This document shows, piece by piece, positions 47,196 through 56,231 of a stretch of 64,000 nt of DNA. The stretch lies in contig JAIYAQ010000012.1 in assembly GCA_027488975.1 (NCBI GenBank), positions 1 to 64,000 on the forward strand, in the 5' to 3' direction. Positions within the stretch are counted from its first letter, which is position 1. Every line of letters starts with the position of its first letter. The DNA is from Cyanobium sp. E1_MAG_00006 (lineage in GTDB: Bacteria; Cyanobacteriota; Cyanobacteriia; PCC-6307; Cyanobiaceae). Made by a program: the position numbers and the translations under genes. A model generated the notes under the pieces. The model made no database searches. It saw nothing but the letters and a program-made list of their open reading frames with translations, and had not been told where the DNA came from.

Positions 47196-47231
47196 GAGAG
47201 GTGGATGTGAGAGACGTGGATCTGAGAGATC
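47187..47231 (+). repeat. 15-base unit repeated three times across the gnd-pgl junction
   Basis: TGGATGTGAGAGAGG (47187-47201) is followed by TGGATGTGAGAGACG and TGGATCTGAGAGATC (to 47231). The first copy contains the gnd stop, and the later copies repeat that stop in the same frame. Each copy also carries a GAGAG purine stretch that could act as a ribosome-binding site; the last one serves pgl. Confidence 0.9.
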
Positions 47232-47235
47232 TGCC

Positions 47236-47979
47236 ATGACCGCCTCCCCCCACCCGGCCACCTACCAGCTGGAAGTGCTGCCCAATGCTGAGCAGCTGGC
47301 GCACCGTTGTGCCGAGCGGGTCGCCGCCCTGATCGATCTCGCCCTCGATCAGCGGGATCGAGCCCAGATCGCCCTCAGCGGCGGCAGTACCCCCGCCGCC
47401 GCCTACCGACTGCTCAACCGGGAGCACCTGCCCTGGAATCGGGTGGATGTGGTGCTGGGTGATGAGCGCTGGGTGCCTGCCAGCGATCTGGCCAGCAATG
47501 CCCGCATGCTGGCCGACACCCTGCTGGCGGCCGATGGGCCAGGTGCCGGTGCCTGTTTCCATCCCGTGCCGACCGAGCTGGCGAGTCCCGAGGCCTCTGT
47601 CGAATCCTTCGAGCAACATGTACGCCGGCTCTGTCCCGGCGACCCTCCGGTGTTCGACGTGATGCTGCTGGGCCTCGGTGATGACGGGCATACCGCCTCG
47701 CTGTTCCCTGGCACGCCGGCCACCCAGGAGCGCCAGCGGGCGGTGACGATCGGCGCTGGCAAGGGGCTGGAGCGCATCACGCTCACCGCGCCGGTGCTCT
47801 GCGCCGCCCGTCAGGTGATCGTTCTGGTGTCTGGAGCTGGCAAACGCCAGGCCCTGCAGCGGCTGCTGGATCCAGCCGAGTCTCCCGAGCGCACGCCGGC
47901 CCGGCTGGTGCAACCACACACGCCCGTACTGGTGCTGGCGGATGCCGCCGCCGCCGAGGGCATCCCTGCGCCAGGCTGA
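47236..47979 (+). CDS. pgl: 6-phosphogluconolactonase
   Basis: Hydrolyses 6-phosphogluconolactone, the step before Gnd. The 247-residue protein shows IALSGGSTPAAAYRLL, VVLGDERWVPASDLASNARM and MLLGLGDDGHTASLFPGT, the three diagnostic blocks. It lies 40 bases after gnd, a gap filled by the tandem repeat, so the two are probably one operon. ATG 47236 is the only good start. Confidence 0.95.
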   Translation: MTASPHPATYQLEVLPNAEQLAHRCAERVAALIDLALDQRDRAQIALSGGSTPAAAYRLLNREHLPWNRVDVVLGDERWVPASDLASNARMLADTLLAADGPGAGACFHPVPTELASPEASVESFEQHVRRLCPGDPPVFDVMLLGLGDDGHTASLFPGTPATQERQRAVTIGAGKGLERITLTAPVLCAARQVIVLVSGAGKRQALQRLLDPAESPERTPARLVQPHTPVLVLADAAAAEGIPAPG

Positions 47980-48003
47980 GCGCAGAACACGCGCACCTGT
48001 GTC

Positions 48004-48567
48004 ATGGTCGGCCCGCTGCTGGCTCCGCTGCTGATCGCCACCGGCGATGGCTTCGCCGGCTGGCAGCCACTGAACGACACCATCATGGGCGGCCGCAGCC
48101 AGGGCGACTGCCGCGCCGGCTCCGATGGCCTGCTGATGGAGGCTGTCGTGGAACCGGATGGGGGCGGCTTTGTCAGCTGCCGTTCGCCGGTGTTTGCCAC
48201 ACCGCTGGATCTCTCGGCCTACGGAGCCCTGGAGCTCAGTCTCGATGGTGATGGACGTCGCTACAAGTTGGCTGTGGCCTGCCGCGATGGCGTGGCCGGC
48301 CTTACCGAACTGATCCCCGGCGGTCTGCGCTGGGTGGCGGAGTTCTCCACCCAGAGCGGCGGCACCTCGGTGGTGACGATCCCGTTCAATCGGCTCACCC
48401 CCAGCGTGCGGGCCACACCGGTGGGTCTGCCGCTGCGCTTCGATGCGGCCGGCATCACACGGCTTCAGATCCTGCACTCCAAGTTCGGCGACATCGGTGG
48501 CCGCAACCCCGGCTTCCGTCCGGGCCCGCTGCGTCTGCTGGTGCGCTCGATTCGCGCGGTGCCCTGA
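48004..48567 (+). CDS. CIA30 (NDUFAF1-like) family protein
   Basis: A 187-residue jelly-roll protein of the CIA30 family, whose mitochondrial member assists respiratory complex I assembly. The family opening WQPLNDTIMGGRSQGDCR is clear, followed by alternating beta strands (LDLSAYGALELSLDGDGRRY) and the C-terminal LQILHSKFGDIGGRNPGFR. It has no clear signal peptide. It starts 24 bases after pgl. In cyanobacteria a role with NDH-1 is possible but unproven. Confidence 0.86.
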   Translation: MVGPLLAPLLIATGDGFAGWQPLNDTIMGGRSQGDCRAGSDGLLMEAVVEPDGGGFVSCRSPVFATPLDLSAYGALELSLDGDGRRYKLAVACRDGVAGLTELIPGGLRWVAEFSTQSGGTSVVTIPFNRLTPSVRATPVGLPLRFDAAGITRLQILHSKFGDIGGRNPGFRPGPLRLLVRSIRAVP

Positions 48568-48611
48568 GAGCTCTGCCCCTGCGACATCTGCACTGAGACG
48601 TCTGCGCTCCA

Positions 48612-49085
48612 ATGATTCCTGACGATCCGCTCGACCACCCGCTCGAGCTGAGCCCCCTCGAGCCGAGCTCCCTGAACCTTCCCGATCCGAACGGTGAGGC
48701 GTGCGAGCCCTTCGACGCGTTCCTCACCGATCTGGCCCGGGCGGCCGACCTCTGCCTCAGACCCCAGCGCCATGCTCTGCGCTTCAGTGGCGAGGCGCCC
48801 GACAGGATCGGCGACTGCAGCGACTGCTGCCTGCTGATCGAGGCCCGCAGCGCTGATGGCGAGCGCCTGCCGGAGCGGGATCTGGAGCTGGAGATCTACC
48901 GCAGCGGCAAGGAGCTCAACCTGATGCTCACCCGTCTGGCCGATGACCAGGCGCCACTGCTCTGGCATGGCCACCATCCCGTGTGGATGCAAGCCGCCAG
49001 CGGCGAGCGCTGCGAGCGCCCTGCGGATGGTGCTCCGTTCGAGGCCTTCTGCCGGCGGGTGCGAGCCTTGCTCAGCGGTGAGTAG
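48612..49085 (+). CDS. Conserved-looking soluble protein of unknown function
   Basis: A 157-residue acidic protein. The first 30 residues are Pro/Leu/Glu-rich with a 15-base duplication (LELSP, LEPSS). The ordered part has FDAFLTDLARAADLCLR, a Cys pair in GDCSDCCLL, LELEIYRSGKELNLMLTRL and PLLWHGHHPVWM. The DCSDCC cysteines and paired histidines might bind a metal or cofactor, which is speculative. It is collinear with the CIA30 gene, and its 3' end overlaps the next convergent gene by 14 bases. No family recognised. Confidence 0.7.
   Translation: MIPDDPLDHPLELSPLEPSSLNLPDPNGEACEPFDAFLTDLARAADLCLRPQRHALRFSGEAPDRIGDCSDCCLLIEARSADGERLPERDLELEIYRSGKELNLMLTRLADDQAPLLWHGHHPVWMQAASGERCERPADGAPFEAFCRRVRALLSGE
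48642..48671 (+). repeat. 15-base tandem duplication near the start of the 157-residue protein gene
   Basis: CTCGAGCTGAGCCCC (48642-48656) and CTCGAGCCGAGCTCC (48657-48671) match at 13 of 15 bases and encode LELSP and LEPSS. Confidence 0.7.
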
Positions 49086-49572
49086 GGGCGCAGGCCTGAT
49101 CGAGCACTGCCAGGTAGGCATCCGGGGGCAGCTGCGCCATCACCCGCGCCTCGGCTTCCCGCCACCAGCGATCGGGAGCTACCAGCACTGCCAGCTCCCT
49201 CTGATCCCGACGACTGAGTTTGCGGTCGACCTCACCACGATCCAGCCAAGGGCGTCCGCTCAGGCAGAGGCTCTGGACCAGGTGCCAGCCCTCGTGGCGC
49301 AAGGTGTCGCTTCGGTCGCCCTTGTGGCACACCACCACCTCGCGACGGCCACGCACGTAGAGGCCATAAAGGGCGGGTTCACGGCAACGTGGATGCTCTG
49401 CGACCACGGCGATGCCGCGTTCCTGAAAGCCTGCCAGCAACAGAGCCCAGGTGGTTGGATCCGTGCGTTCGGCCGGCGGCCGGCCGAACGGCAGGGGAAT
49501 CAGGAAGCCCAGAACCAGGCTGAACAGCCCACTCCTGCCTGCTCTTGCTACGGCCGCCACGCAAATGTTCAC
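49072..49572 (-). CDS. Putative zincin-like metalloprotease of unknown family
   Basis: A 166-residue protein from GTG 49572. An N-terminal hydrophobic stretch (SGLFSLVLGFLIPLPF) could be a membrane anchor or signal. LRHEGWHLVQ at about residues 91-100 contains HEGWH, a good HExxH zinc-protease core, and the compact domain after it (YLAVLDQACAP) is helical. A third zinc ligand is not evident. A perfect 25-base palindrome lies in its coding sequence. It begins 19 bases after ilvD ends on the same strand and is probably co-transcribed. An upstream start at 49620 would overlap ilvD. Confidence 0.68.
   Translation of the reverse strand: MNICVAAVARAGRSGLFSLVLGFLIPLPFGRPPAERTDPTTWALLLAGFQERGIAVVAEHPRCREPALYGLYVRGRREVVVCHKGDRSDTLRHEGWHLVQSLCLSGRPWLDRGEVDRKLSRRDQRELAVLVAPDRWWREAEARVMAQLPPDAYLAVLDQACAPTHR
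49466..49490. repeat. Perfect 11-bp inverted repeat with 3-base loop
   Basis: CGTTCGGCCGG (49466-49476) and CCGGCCGAACG (49480-49490) are exact reverse complements around CGG. The element lies inside the zincin-like gene and encodes the FGRPPAER region. Confidence 0.9.
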
Positions 49573-49591
49573 GCTCCGCGAGTGGCTCTGC

Positions 49592-51268
49592 TCAGAGATC
49601 CAGCTGATCGGTGACGGCACCTTTGCTGCTGCTGCTCACAAGCCGGGCGTACTTGCCCAGAACCCCGGTCTTGTAGCGGGGCTCTGGCTTCACCCAGTCG
49701 GCGCGGCGACGGCTGAGCTCGGCCTCGTCAACGTTCAGCTGGATCAGCAGCTGGTTGGCATCCACGGTGATGCTGTCGCCCTCCTGCACCAGACCGATGG
49801 TGCCGCCCACGGCGGCTTCGGGGGCTACGTGGCCCACCACCAGGCCGAAGGAGCCGCCGGAAAAGCGCCCGTCCGTGATCAGGGCCACCGAATCCAGCAG
49901 GCCCTGGCCCACGATCGCGGCGGTGGGGCTGAGCATCTCGCGCATGCCGGGGCCGCCCACAGGCCCTTCCTGTCGCACCACCACCACATCGCCGGGGTTG
50001 ATCTGCTTGTCGAGGATGGCGGCCAGGCAGGTCTCCTCGCTCTCAAACACCCGTGCCGGGCCTGTGATCACAGGGTTCTTGACTCCGCTGATCTTGGCCA
50101 CGGCCCCTTCTTCCGCCAGGTTTCCCTTGAGGATCGCCAGGTGCCCCTTGGCGTAGAGAGGGTTGCTGAGCGGGCGGATCACGTCCTGGTCGGCGGGCGG
50201 CTCCGAGGGCACATCCGCCAGCACCTGCTTCAGGGTCTTGCCCTCAATCGTTCGGCAATCGCCGTGCAGCAGGCCCGCATCCAGGAGCAGCTTCATCACT
50301 TGGGGAATGCCGCCGGCCTGGTGCAGATCCACGGTCACGTAGCGGCCGCTGGGCTTGAGATCGCAGATCACTGGCACCCGTTGGCGGATGGTCTCGAAGT
50401 CCTCGATGCGCAGCTCCACACCAGCTGTACGGGCCACCGCCAGCAGGTGAAGAACAGAATTGGTGGAACCACCCACGGCCATGATCACGCTGATGGCGTT
50501 GTCGAAGGCCTCGCGGGTCATCAGATCGCGGGGGAGGATGTTGGCCTGGATGGCTGCGGCCAGCACCTCGGCGCTGCGGGCGGCGCTGTCCGCTTTCTCC
50601 GGATCCTCGGCCGCCATGGTGGAGCTGTAGGGCAGGCTCAGTCCCATGGCCTCGAAGGCGGCGCTCATGGTGTTGGCGGTGAACATGCCGCCACAGCTGC
50701 CGGCGCCGGGGCAGGCGTTCTTCTCGATCGCCGTGAGCTCCTGCTCATCGATGCGGCCGCCGCTGTACTGACCCACTGCCTCAAAGGCGCTTACCACGGT
50801 GAGATCGCAGGCGCCGAGCTTGCCCGGTTTGATCGTGCCCCCGTACACGAAGATCGAGGGTATGTTCATGCGGCCCATGGCGAGCATGGCCCCAGGCATG
50901 TTCTTGTCGCAGCCGCCGATTGCCAGCAGCGCGTCCATGCTCTGGCCGTTGACGGCGGTTTCGATCGAATCGGCGATCACCTCACGGCTCACCAAGGAGT
51001 ACTTCATCCCCTCGGTGCCCATGGAGATGCCATCGCTCACCGTGATCGTGCCGAACATCTGCGGCATGGCACCGGCGGCGTGAGCCGCTTCCTCGGCGCG
51101 GCGGGCCAGGTCGTTCAACCCCAGGTTGCAGGGGGTGATCGTGCTGTAGCCGTTGGCGATACCGATGATCGGCTTGCTGAAGTCTCCGTCACCGAAGCCC
51201 ACGGCCCGCAGCATGGCGCGGTTGGGGGAGCGCTGGATCCCCTGGGTGATCGCGGCTGAGCGGAGCAT
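49592..51268 (-). CDS. ilvD: Dihydroxy-acid dehydratase
   Basis: Dehydrates dihydroxy-isovalerate and dihydroxy-methylvalerate in valine, leucine and isoleucine synthesis, using an iron-sulfur cluster. The 558-residue protein contains [45 protein letters not shown] and [17 protein letters not shown], supplying the three cluster cysteines. Length is normal. The start ATG 51268 is followed by the usual LRSAAITQG-type N-terminus. Confidence 0.97.
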   Translation of the reverse strand: MLRSAAITQGIQRSPNRAMLRAVGFGDGDFSKPIIGIANGYSTITPCNLGLNDLARRAEEAAHAAGAMPQMFGTITVSDGISMGTEGMKYSLVSREVIADSIETAVNGQSMDALLAIGGCDKNMPGAMLAMGRMNIPSIFVYGGTIKPGKLGACDLTVVSAFEAVGQYSGGRIDEQELTAIEKNACPGAGSCGGMFTANTMSAAFEAMGLSLPYSSTMAAEDPEKADSAARSAEVLAAAIQANILPRDLMTREAFDNAISVIMAVGGSTNSVLHLLAVARTAGVELRIEDFETIRQRVPVICDLKPSGRYVTVDLHQAGGIPQVMKLLLDAGLLHGDCRTIEGKTLKQVLADVPSEPPADQDVIRPLSNPLYAKGHLAILKGNLAEEGAVAKISGVKNPVITGPARVFESEETCLAAILDKQINPGDVVVVRQEGPVGGPGMREMLSPTAAIVGQGLLDSVALITDGRFSGGSFGLVVGHVAPEAAVGGTIGLVQEGDSITVDANQLLIQLNVDEAELSRRRADWVKPEPRYKTGVLGKYARLVSSSSKGAVTDQLDL

Positions 51269-51337
51269 GGAGGGCTGCGGTGAGCTGCCAGAAACCTACC
51301 GAGCGGCCCCGCCGCGAACGAGCGCAATGCCCACGGC

Positions 51338-51628
51338 TCAACCCTGGCCGGGCGTGCTCAGGCTCTCCAGTTGACGGCGGACGTCGTCGATCGCCTGGTT
51401 GAGCTGATGGACCTTGTCCTGCAGCTCACGCTCGCGCAGGGGCGGGCTGGGCTCCTGCCCCGGCGCCAGCGCATCAGCATCGCCGCCTGCATAACGACTG
51501 AGCACGAGGCCCCGCTGACGGCGTTGCTCGGCTTCGGAAAGCAGCCACCAGGCCAGCCCAGCGGCACCGATCACCGCGCCGGCCAGCAGCGTGCCGAGGG
51601 AGCTGGATCCGCCGTCTCGGTTGGCCAT
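51338..51628 (-). CDS. Small membrane protein with C-terminal coiled coil, function unknown
   Basis: A 96-residue protein with one membrane helix (GTLLAGAVIGAAGLAWWLL, about residues 12-30), a basic loop and a heptad-rich C-terminus (LQDKVHQLNQAIDDVRRQLESL). The layout is that of small cyanobacterial membrane-tethered coiled-coil proteins. It lies between upp and ilvD on the same strand, with 30- and 69-base gaps, and may share their transcript. No specific family recognised. Confidence 0.75.
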   Translation of the reverse strand: MANRDGGSSSLGTLLAGAVIGAAGLAWWLLSEAEQRRQRGLVLSRYAGGDADALAPGQEPSPPLRERELQDKVHQLNQAIDDVRRQLESLSTPGQG

Positions 51629-51658
51629 CGCGCCCGCCCTGCCGTGAGAACTGTGGGT

Positions 51659-52330
51659 TCAGCCTACGGATCCAGCCTGCGGCCGGCCATAGAGCCGATC
51701 ACCCGCATCGCCGAGCCCCGGCACGATGCGCTGCTCAGCGTCCAGTTCGGCATCGATGCAACCGGTGTAGAGCGTGAGATCGCCATAGCGCTCACCAAGC
51801 GTCTTGAGGCCCGGTGCGGCGGCCAGGGCGCTGATCACCCGCACGCGAACACCGCTGACCCCCTTGGCCTCCAGGCGCTCGAGCACCTGGATCAGGGTGC
51901 CGGCGGTGGCCACCATCGGCTCGAATACCAGCACGCCGGCATTGGCCGGGATCTGATCGGGCAGGCCGTCGTAGTAACAACTGGCGCTGCCGCTGCTCTC
52001 GTTCCGCTGAAAGCCCATGTGGGACACGCTGGCCGTGGGCAGCACCGGGCGGGCGCCCTCCCAGAGGCCGAGGCCAGCACGCAGCACCGGCACCGCCAGA
52101 ATCGGCACACTGCCATCCACCACCGTGCCCTCGGTGCTGGCCAGCGGTGTGGTCACGCTGACACGCTGGTAGGGGATCCAGTCGCGCATCGCCTCATAGG
52201 TGAGCCAGCGGCCCAGTTCGGTCATGGCGGTGCCGAACAGCGCGGGTGGGGTCTCGGCGTCGCGCAGCAGGGTGAGCCAGTGGCCGATCAGGGGATGGGG
52301 GGGCACCACCACCCGCAGGGTCTTGCTCAT
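51659..52330 (-). CDS. upp: Uracil phosphoribosyltransferase
   Basis: Salvages uracil to UMP with PRPP. The 223-residue protein starts TLRVVVPPHPLIGHWLTLLRD, and contains VPVLRAGLGLWEG, and the PRPP loop VFEPMVATAGTLIQVLERL. The usual PRPP motif reads DPMLATGGS; here it is EPMVATAGT, a divergent form I associate with cyanobacterial and plant-type members. Activity toward uracil is therefore likely but not certain. Confidence 0.88.
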   Translation of the reverse strand: MSKTLRVVVPPHPLIGHWLTLLRDAETPPALFGTAMTELGRWLTYEAMRDWIPYQRVSVTTPLASTEGTVVDGSVPILAVPVLRAGLGLWEGARPVLPTASVSHMGFQRNESSGSASCYYDGLPDQIPANAGVLVFEPMVATAGTLIQVLERLEAKGVSGVRVRVISALAAAPGLKTLGERYGDLTLYTGCIDAELDAEQRIVPGLGDAGDRLYGRPQAGSVG

Positions 52331-52386
52331 GGGTCGCGCTGCAGCGGCTGGTTGCCATAACTTGAGCGCCCCAAGCTAGTGGTGCG

Positions 52387-52965
52387 GTGCTGAACGGAAA
52401 CAGAGCGGCTCTCGCTCCATGGTCGCGTCGTCAGAGCGGGCCACCTCTCAGCCGCCTACTCACGCCACTGCTGTCGGTGATCGTGCTGGTGCCATTGCTG
52501 CTCACCATGCTGGTGGGCCTGATCGCGCCTGCGCCCGCCCTGGCCATCACGGCTCCGGAACTGCGGGGGCAGCGCAGCCTCAAGGATCTGCAGCCGGACA
52601 TGCACGGCCGTGATCTCAAGCAACAGGAGTTTCTCAAGGCTCAGATGGTCGGTTTCGATCTCAGCGACACCGACCTGCGCGGCGCCGTGTTCAACACGAC
52701 GGATCTCAGCGAGGCCAACCTGCGCGGTGCGGATCTGGAGGATGCCGTCGCCTTTGCCACCCGTTTCGACAACGCCGACCTCTCAGGCGCGGTGCTGCGC
52801 AACGCCATGTTGATGAACAGCAAGTTCGCCGGCGCCGTGATCGATGGAGCGGACTTCAGCGATGCAGTGCTGGATCTGCCGCAGCAGAAGGCTCTTTGCA
52901 AGCGGGCCAGCGGAACCAACCCCCGCACCGGTGTGGAGACCCGCGAGAGCCTGGCCTGCCGTTGA
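52387..52965 (+). CDS. Exported (probably lumenal) pentapeptide-repeat protein
   Basis: A 192-residue protein with a long hydrophobic signal ([22 protein letters not shown]) ending at [11 protein letters not shown], then about 12 pentapeptide repeats of the A(D/N)LXX type ([40 protein letters not shown]) and a Cys-containing tail (LCKRASGTN and SLACR). It resembles thylakoid-lumen pentapeptide proteins. The start GTG 52387 is tentative. It is divergent from upp; a cobalamin riboswitch follows about 15 bases downstream but belongs to the next gene. Confidence 0.85.
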   Translation: MLNGNRAALAPWSRRQSGPPLSRLLTPLLSVIVLVPLLLTMLVGLIAPAPALAITAPELRGQRSLKDLQPDMHGRDLKQQEFLKAQMVGFDLSDTDLRGAVFNTTDLSEANLRGADLEDAVAFATRFDNADLSGAVLRNAMLMNSKFAGAVIDGADFSDAVLDLPQQKALCKRASGTNPRTGVETRESLACR

Positions 52966-52977
52966 GCGCACCCCTAG

Positions 52978-53110
52978 ATTGCGAGTCCGGTTTCGCTGGT
53001 GAGCAGCCAGCGGACGCAAGGGGGAAAGTCCGGTGCAAGTCCGGCGCTGTCCCGCAGCTGTAAAGGAGCGGTGCCCCTGGGTGCTCCTCCAAGTCAGAAC
53101 GCCCGCCGGT
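52978..53110 (+). ncRNA. Cobalamin riboswitch upstream of hupE
   Basis: The highly conserved B12 box is present at about 53025-53063, with GTCCGGTGCAAGTCCGG followed by CGCTGTCCCGCAGCTGTAA. The 3' closing element AAGTCAGAACGCCCGCC (53091-53107) pairs back to the 5' arm as in the family. The 5' boundary is approximate. It lies wholly in the gap before hupE (start 53146), where ligand binding would block expression of hupE and cobW when cobalamin is plentiful. An open frame running through it (from 52999) is not a real N-terminus. Confidence 0.94.
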
Positions 53111-53145
53111 CCTCCCTTCATCCCTGGCGCGGACCAGTTCTCCGG

Positions 53146-53781
53146 ATGCAACAACGCGTTTCAAGGCTGTCGCCTGGTGCCAGCCTGTCTGGTGCAGGCC
53201 TGGCCACGGCTGGTGTCCTGGCTGTGCTGTTCACAGCCGCACCGGCTTCGGCCCATCACCTGATGGATCTGTTCCATCAGAGCCAGCCCACCGTCCTCGG
53301 TGGTCTGCTGAGCGGCCTGGGACATCCCGTTCTGGGTCCAGACCACCTCTTGTTCCTGCTGGCCCTGGGTCTGGTGGGTCTGCAACAGTCCCGCCGCTGG
53401 ATGCTCGGACTGCTCAGCGTCGGTCTGGGCGCCACGGGGCTGGGTCTGCTCCTTCCGGGCCTGCCCGGTGCCGAGTTTCTGGTGGCCCTGTCACTGGTCG
53501 CGATTGGTCTGGTGCTCTGCGGCCGCCTGCCGCGCTTGGTGCTCCTGCCCGCCTTCGCCCTGCATGGCTACGTGCTGAGCGCCGCGGTGATCGGCTGGGA
53601 GAGCACACCGATCGCGGGCTATCTGGTTGGACTGTTGATCAGCCAGGGGCTGTTGCTGCTGCTATCGCTCAGCGTGGTGCGGGCCTGGGCCAGTCAGGCC
53701 CAGCCTGCTCAGCTGCGGCTGCTGGCTGGACTGCTGATGGGGGTGGGCGGCGCCTTCGCCTGGACCAACCTGGTTCCCTGA
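53146..53781 (+). CDS. hupE: HupE/UreJ-family metal transporter, probably cobalt
   Basis: A 211-residue membrane protein with a signal peptide (ATAGVLAVLFTAAPASA) cleaved before HHLMDLF, then six helices and the family motif GHPVLGPDHLLFLLALG, whose His and Asp residues are the metal-handling site. HupE/UreJ proteins move nickel or cobalt. The upstream cobalamin riboswitch and downstream cobW point to cobalt. ATG 53146 is the first start after the riboswitch. One base separates its stop from the cobW ATG. Confidence 0.92.
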   Translation: MQQRVSRLSPGASLSGAGLATAGVLAVLFTAAPASAHHLMDLFHQSQPTVLGGLLSGLGHPVLGPDHLLFLLALGLVGLQQSRRWMLGLLSVGLGATGLGLLLPGLPGAEFLVALSLVAIGLVLCGRLPRLVLLPAFALHGYVLSAAVIGWESTPIAGYLVGLLISQGLLLLLSLSVVRAWASQAQPAQLRLLAGLLMGVGGAFAWTNLVP

Positions 53782-53782
53782 G

Positions 53783-54901
<1,119 letters not shown>

Positions 54902-54929
54902 GCCGCTGATCGCAGTCAGTCGGTGCTGT

Positions 54930-55226
54930 TTAGTCCAGCGGGAGGTCACCCTTGGCGCAGACGCCGTCCCAGCACAGGGCCTTGTCATTGCCCCAGACCG
55001 GCTGAACAGCACGCAGAGGCCCCTTGCTGCCACGCAGGCTGAGGCTGCCTCGGCCATCGCTGCGGAACTCGAGGCGCTCGCGGCCCACCTGCAGCCACCA
55101 GTGCTCGCCGAGCTGGACGATCGTCATCGTGCATGGCTGCCAGTTCCCCTGACCCAGCCGACATTCCAACGGGATGGTCTGTGGTGGCGGAAGCGCGGGG
55201 GCCACGGCGGCGGGGACTGGTGCCAT
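54930..55226 (-). CDS. Small protein of unknown function
   Basis: A 98-residue protein. A short Ala/Pro-rich N-terminus is followed by a compact, Trp- and Cys-rich beta-type domain: LECRLGQGNWQPCTMTIVQL, WWLQVGRERLEF, KALCWDGVCAKGDL. Four cysteines suggest one or two disulfides or a metal site. The N-terminus is only weakly signal-like; a GTG four codons upstream would lengthen it slightly. It is convergent with cobW and divergent from purS, so it has its own promoter in the 72-base gap. No family recognised. Confidence 0.7.
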   Translation of the reverse strand: MAPVPAAVAPALPPPQTIPLECRLGQGNWQPCTMTIVQLGEHWWLQVGRERLEFRSDGRGSLSLRGSKGPLRAVQPVWGNDKALCWDGVCAKGDLPLD

Positions 55227-55298
55227 CTCCACCGTGACCAGAGCCTCGGATGGGTGGAAGCCGGCCTGCCAAGATTTAACAAACTTCGTGGAGCTCAG

Positions 55299-55568
55299 GT
55301 GCCCCTCTTCTCCGCCCGCGTCTTGGTCTCGCTGAGGCCCTCGGTGCTTGACCCGGCCGGAGAGGCCACCCGCGCCGCCGCCGCGCGGCTTGGGGTGGAT
55401 GGCGTCAGCCGCCTGCGCATCGGCAAGGCCGTGGAGGTGGAGCTCGAAGCAGCGGATGCCGACGCCGCACGCCAGCAGCTGGAGCTGTTGAGTGATCGCC
55501 TGCTGGCCAACCCTGTGATCGAGAACTGGACGCTCGAACTCAAGGATGGCGCCTCGGCGGGGGCCTGA
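55299..55568 (+). CDS. purS: Phosphoribosylformylglycinamidine synthase subunit PurS
   Basis: PurS is the small bridging subunit that joins PurQ and PurL in the fourth step of purine synthesis. From GTG 55299, with GGAG in the leader, it has 89 residues, the family length: SARVLVSLRPSVLDPAGEA, LGVDGVSRLRIGKAVEVEL and NPVIENWTLEL. The longer open frame upstream is antisense to the neighbouring small gene. It is followed by purQ after three bases. Confidence 0.94.
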   Translation: MPLFSARVLVSLRPSVLDPAGEATRAAAARLGVDGVSRLRIGKAVEVELEAADADAARQQLELLSDRLLANPVIENWTLELKDGASAGA

Positions 55569-55571
55569 GCG

Positions 55572-56225
55572 ATGACACTGGGTGTGGTGGTGTTCCCCGG
55601 CTCCAACTGCGATCGGGATGTGCGTTGGGCAGCCGAGGGCTGTCTCGGCATTCCAACCCGCTTCCTCTGGCATGAGGAGCGCGATCTGAGCGGGCTGGAG
55701 GCCGTGGTGATCCCTGGTGGTTTCAGTTACGGCGACTATCTGCGCTGCGGTGCCATCGCGCGCTTCGCACCGCTGTTGCAGGAGGTGGCGGCCTTCGCCG
55801 AGCGTGGCGGCCGGGTGCTGGGTATCTGCAACGGCTTCCAGGTGCTCACCGAGATGGGCCTGCTGCCGGGCGCGCTCACCCGTAACCAGAAGCTGCACTT
55901 CCTCTGTGAACCAACAGCTCTGGCTGTGCAACCGGGCCGCTGCAGCTGGCTGCAGGGCTACAGCGCCGGCGAGGTGGTGACTTTCCCGATTGCCCATGGT
56001 GAGGGGCGTTACCAGGTCGAGCCTGATCAGCTGCGGGCCCTGGAGGACAACGGCCAGGTGGTGCTGCGCTACCGCCGCAATCCCAACGGCTCCGTTGGCG
56101 ACGTCGCTGGGCTCACCAATGCCGCGGGCAATGTGCTCGGCCTCATGCCCCACCCTGAGCGAGCCTGTGATCCCGCCACGGGTGGCGTGGATGGTCGTCG
56201 CCTACTGGCCAGCCTGCTGGGGTGA
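55572..56225 (+). CDS. purQ: Phosphoribosylformylglycinamidine synthase subunit PurQ
   Basis: Glutaminase subunit that supplies ammonia to PurL. The 217-residue class I amidotransferase has [25 protein letters not shown], the nucleophile Cys86 in GICNGFQVL and the His/Glu pair in LMPHPERA. It lies directly after purS. purL is not in the window. Confidence 0.97.
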   Translation: MTLGVVVFPGSNCDRDVRWAAEGCLGIPTRFLWHEERDLSGLEAVVIPGGFSYGDYLRCGAIARFAPLLQEVAAFAERGGRVLGICNGFQVLTEMGLLPGALTRNQKLHFLCEPTALAVQPGRCSWLQGYSAGEVVTFPIAHGEGRYQVEPDQLRALEDNGQVVLRYRRNPNGSVGDVAGLTNAAGNVLGLMPHPERACDPATGGVDGRRLLASLLG

Positions 56226-56231
56226 GCGGCG

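Noticed and set aside
52999-53145. N-terminal extension of the hupE reading frame
   Set aside because: This stretch is the conserved core of the cobalamin riboswitch. The signal peptide begins only after ATG 53146.
54930-56153. Long minus-strand ORF through purS and purQ
   Set aside because: Only its last 98 codons (from 55226) lie outside the pur genes. The rest is antisense shadow.
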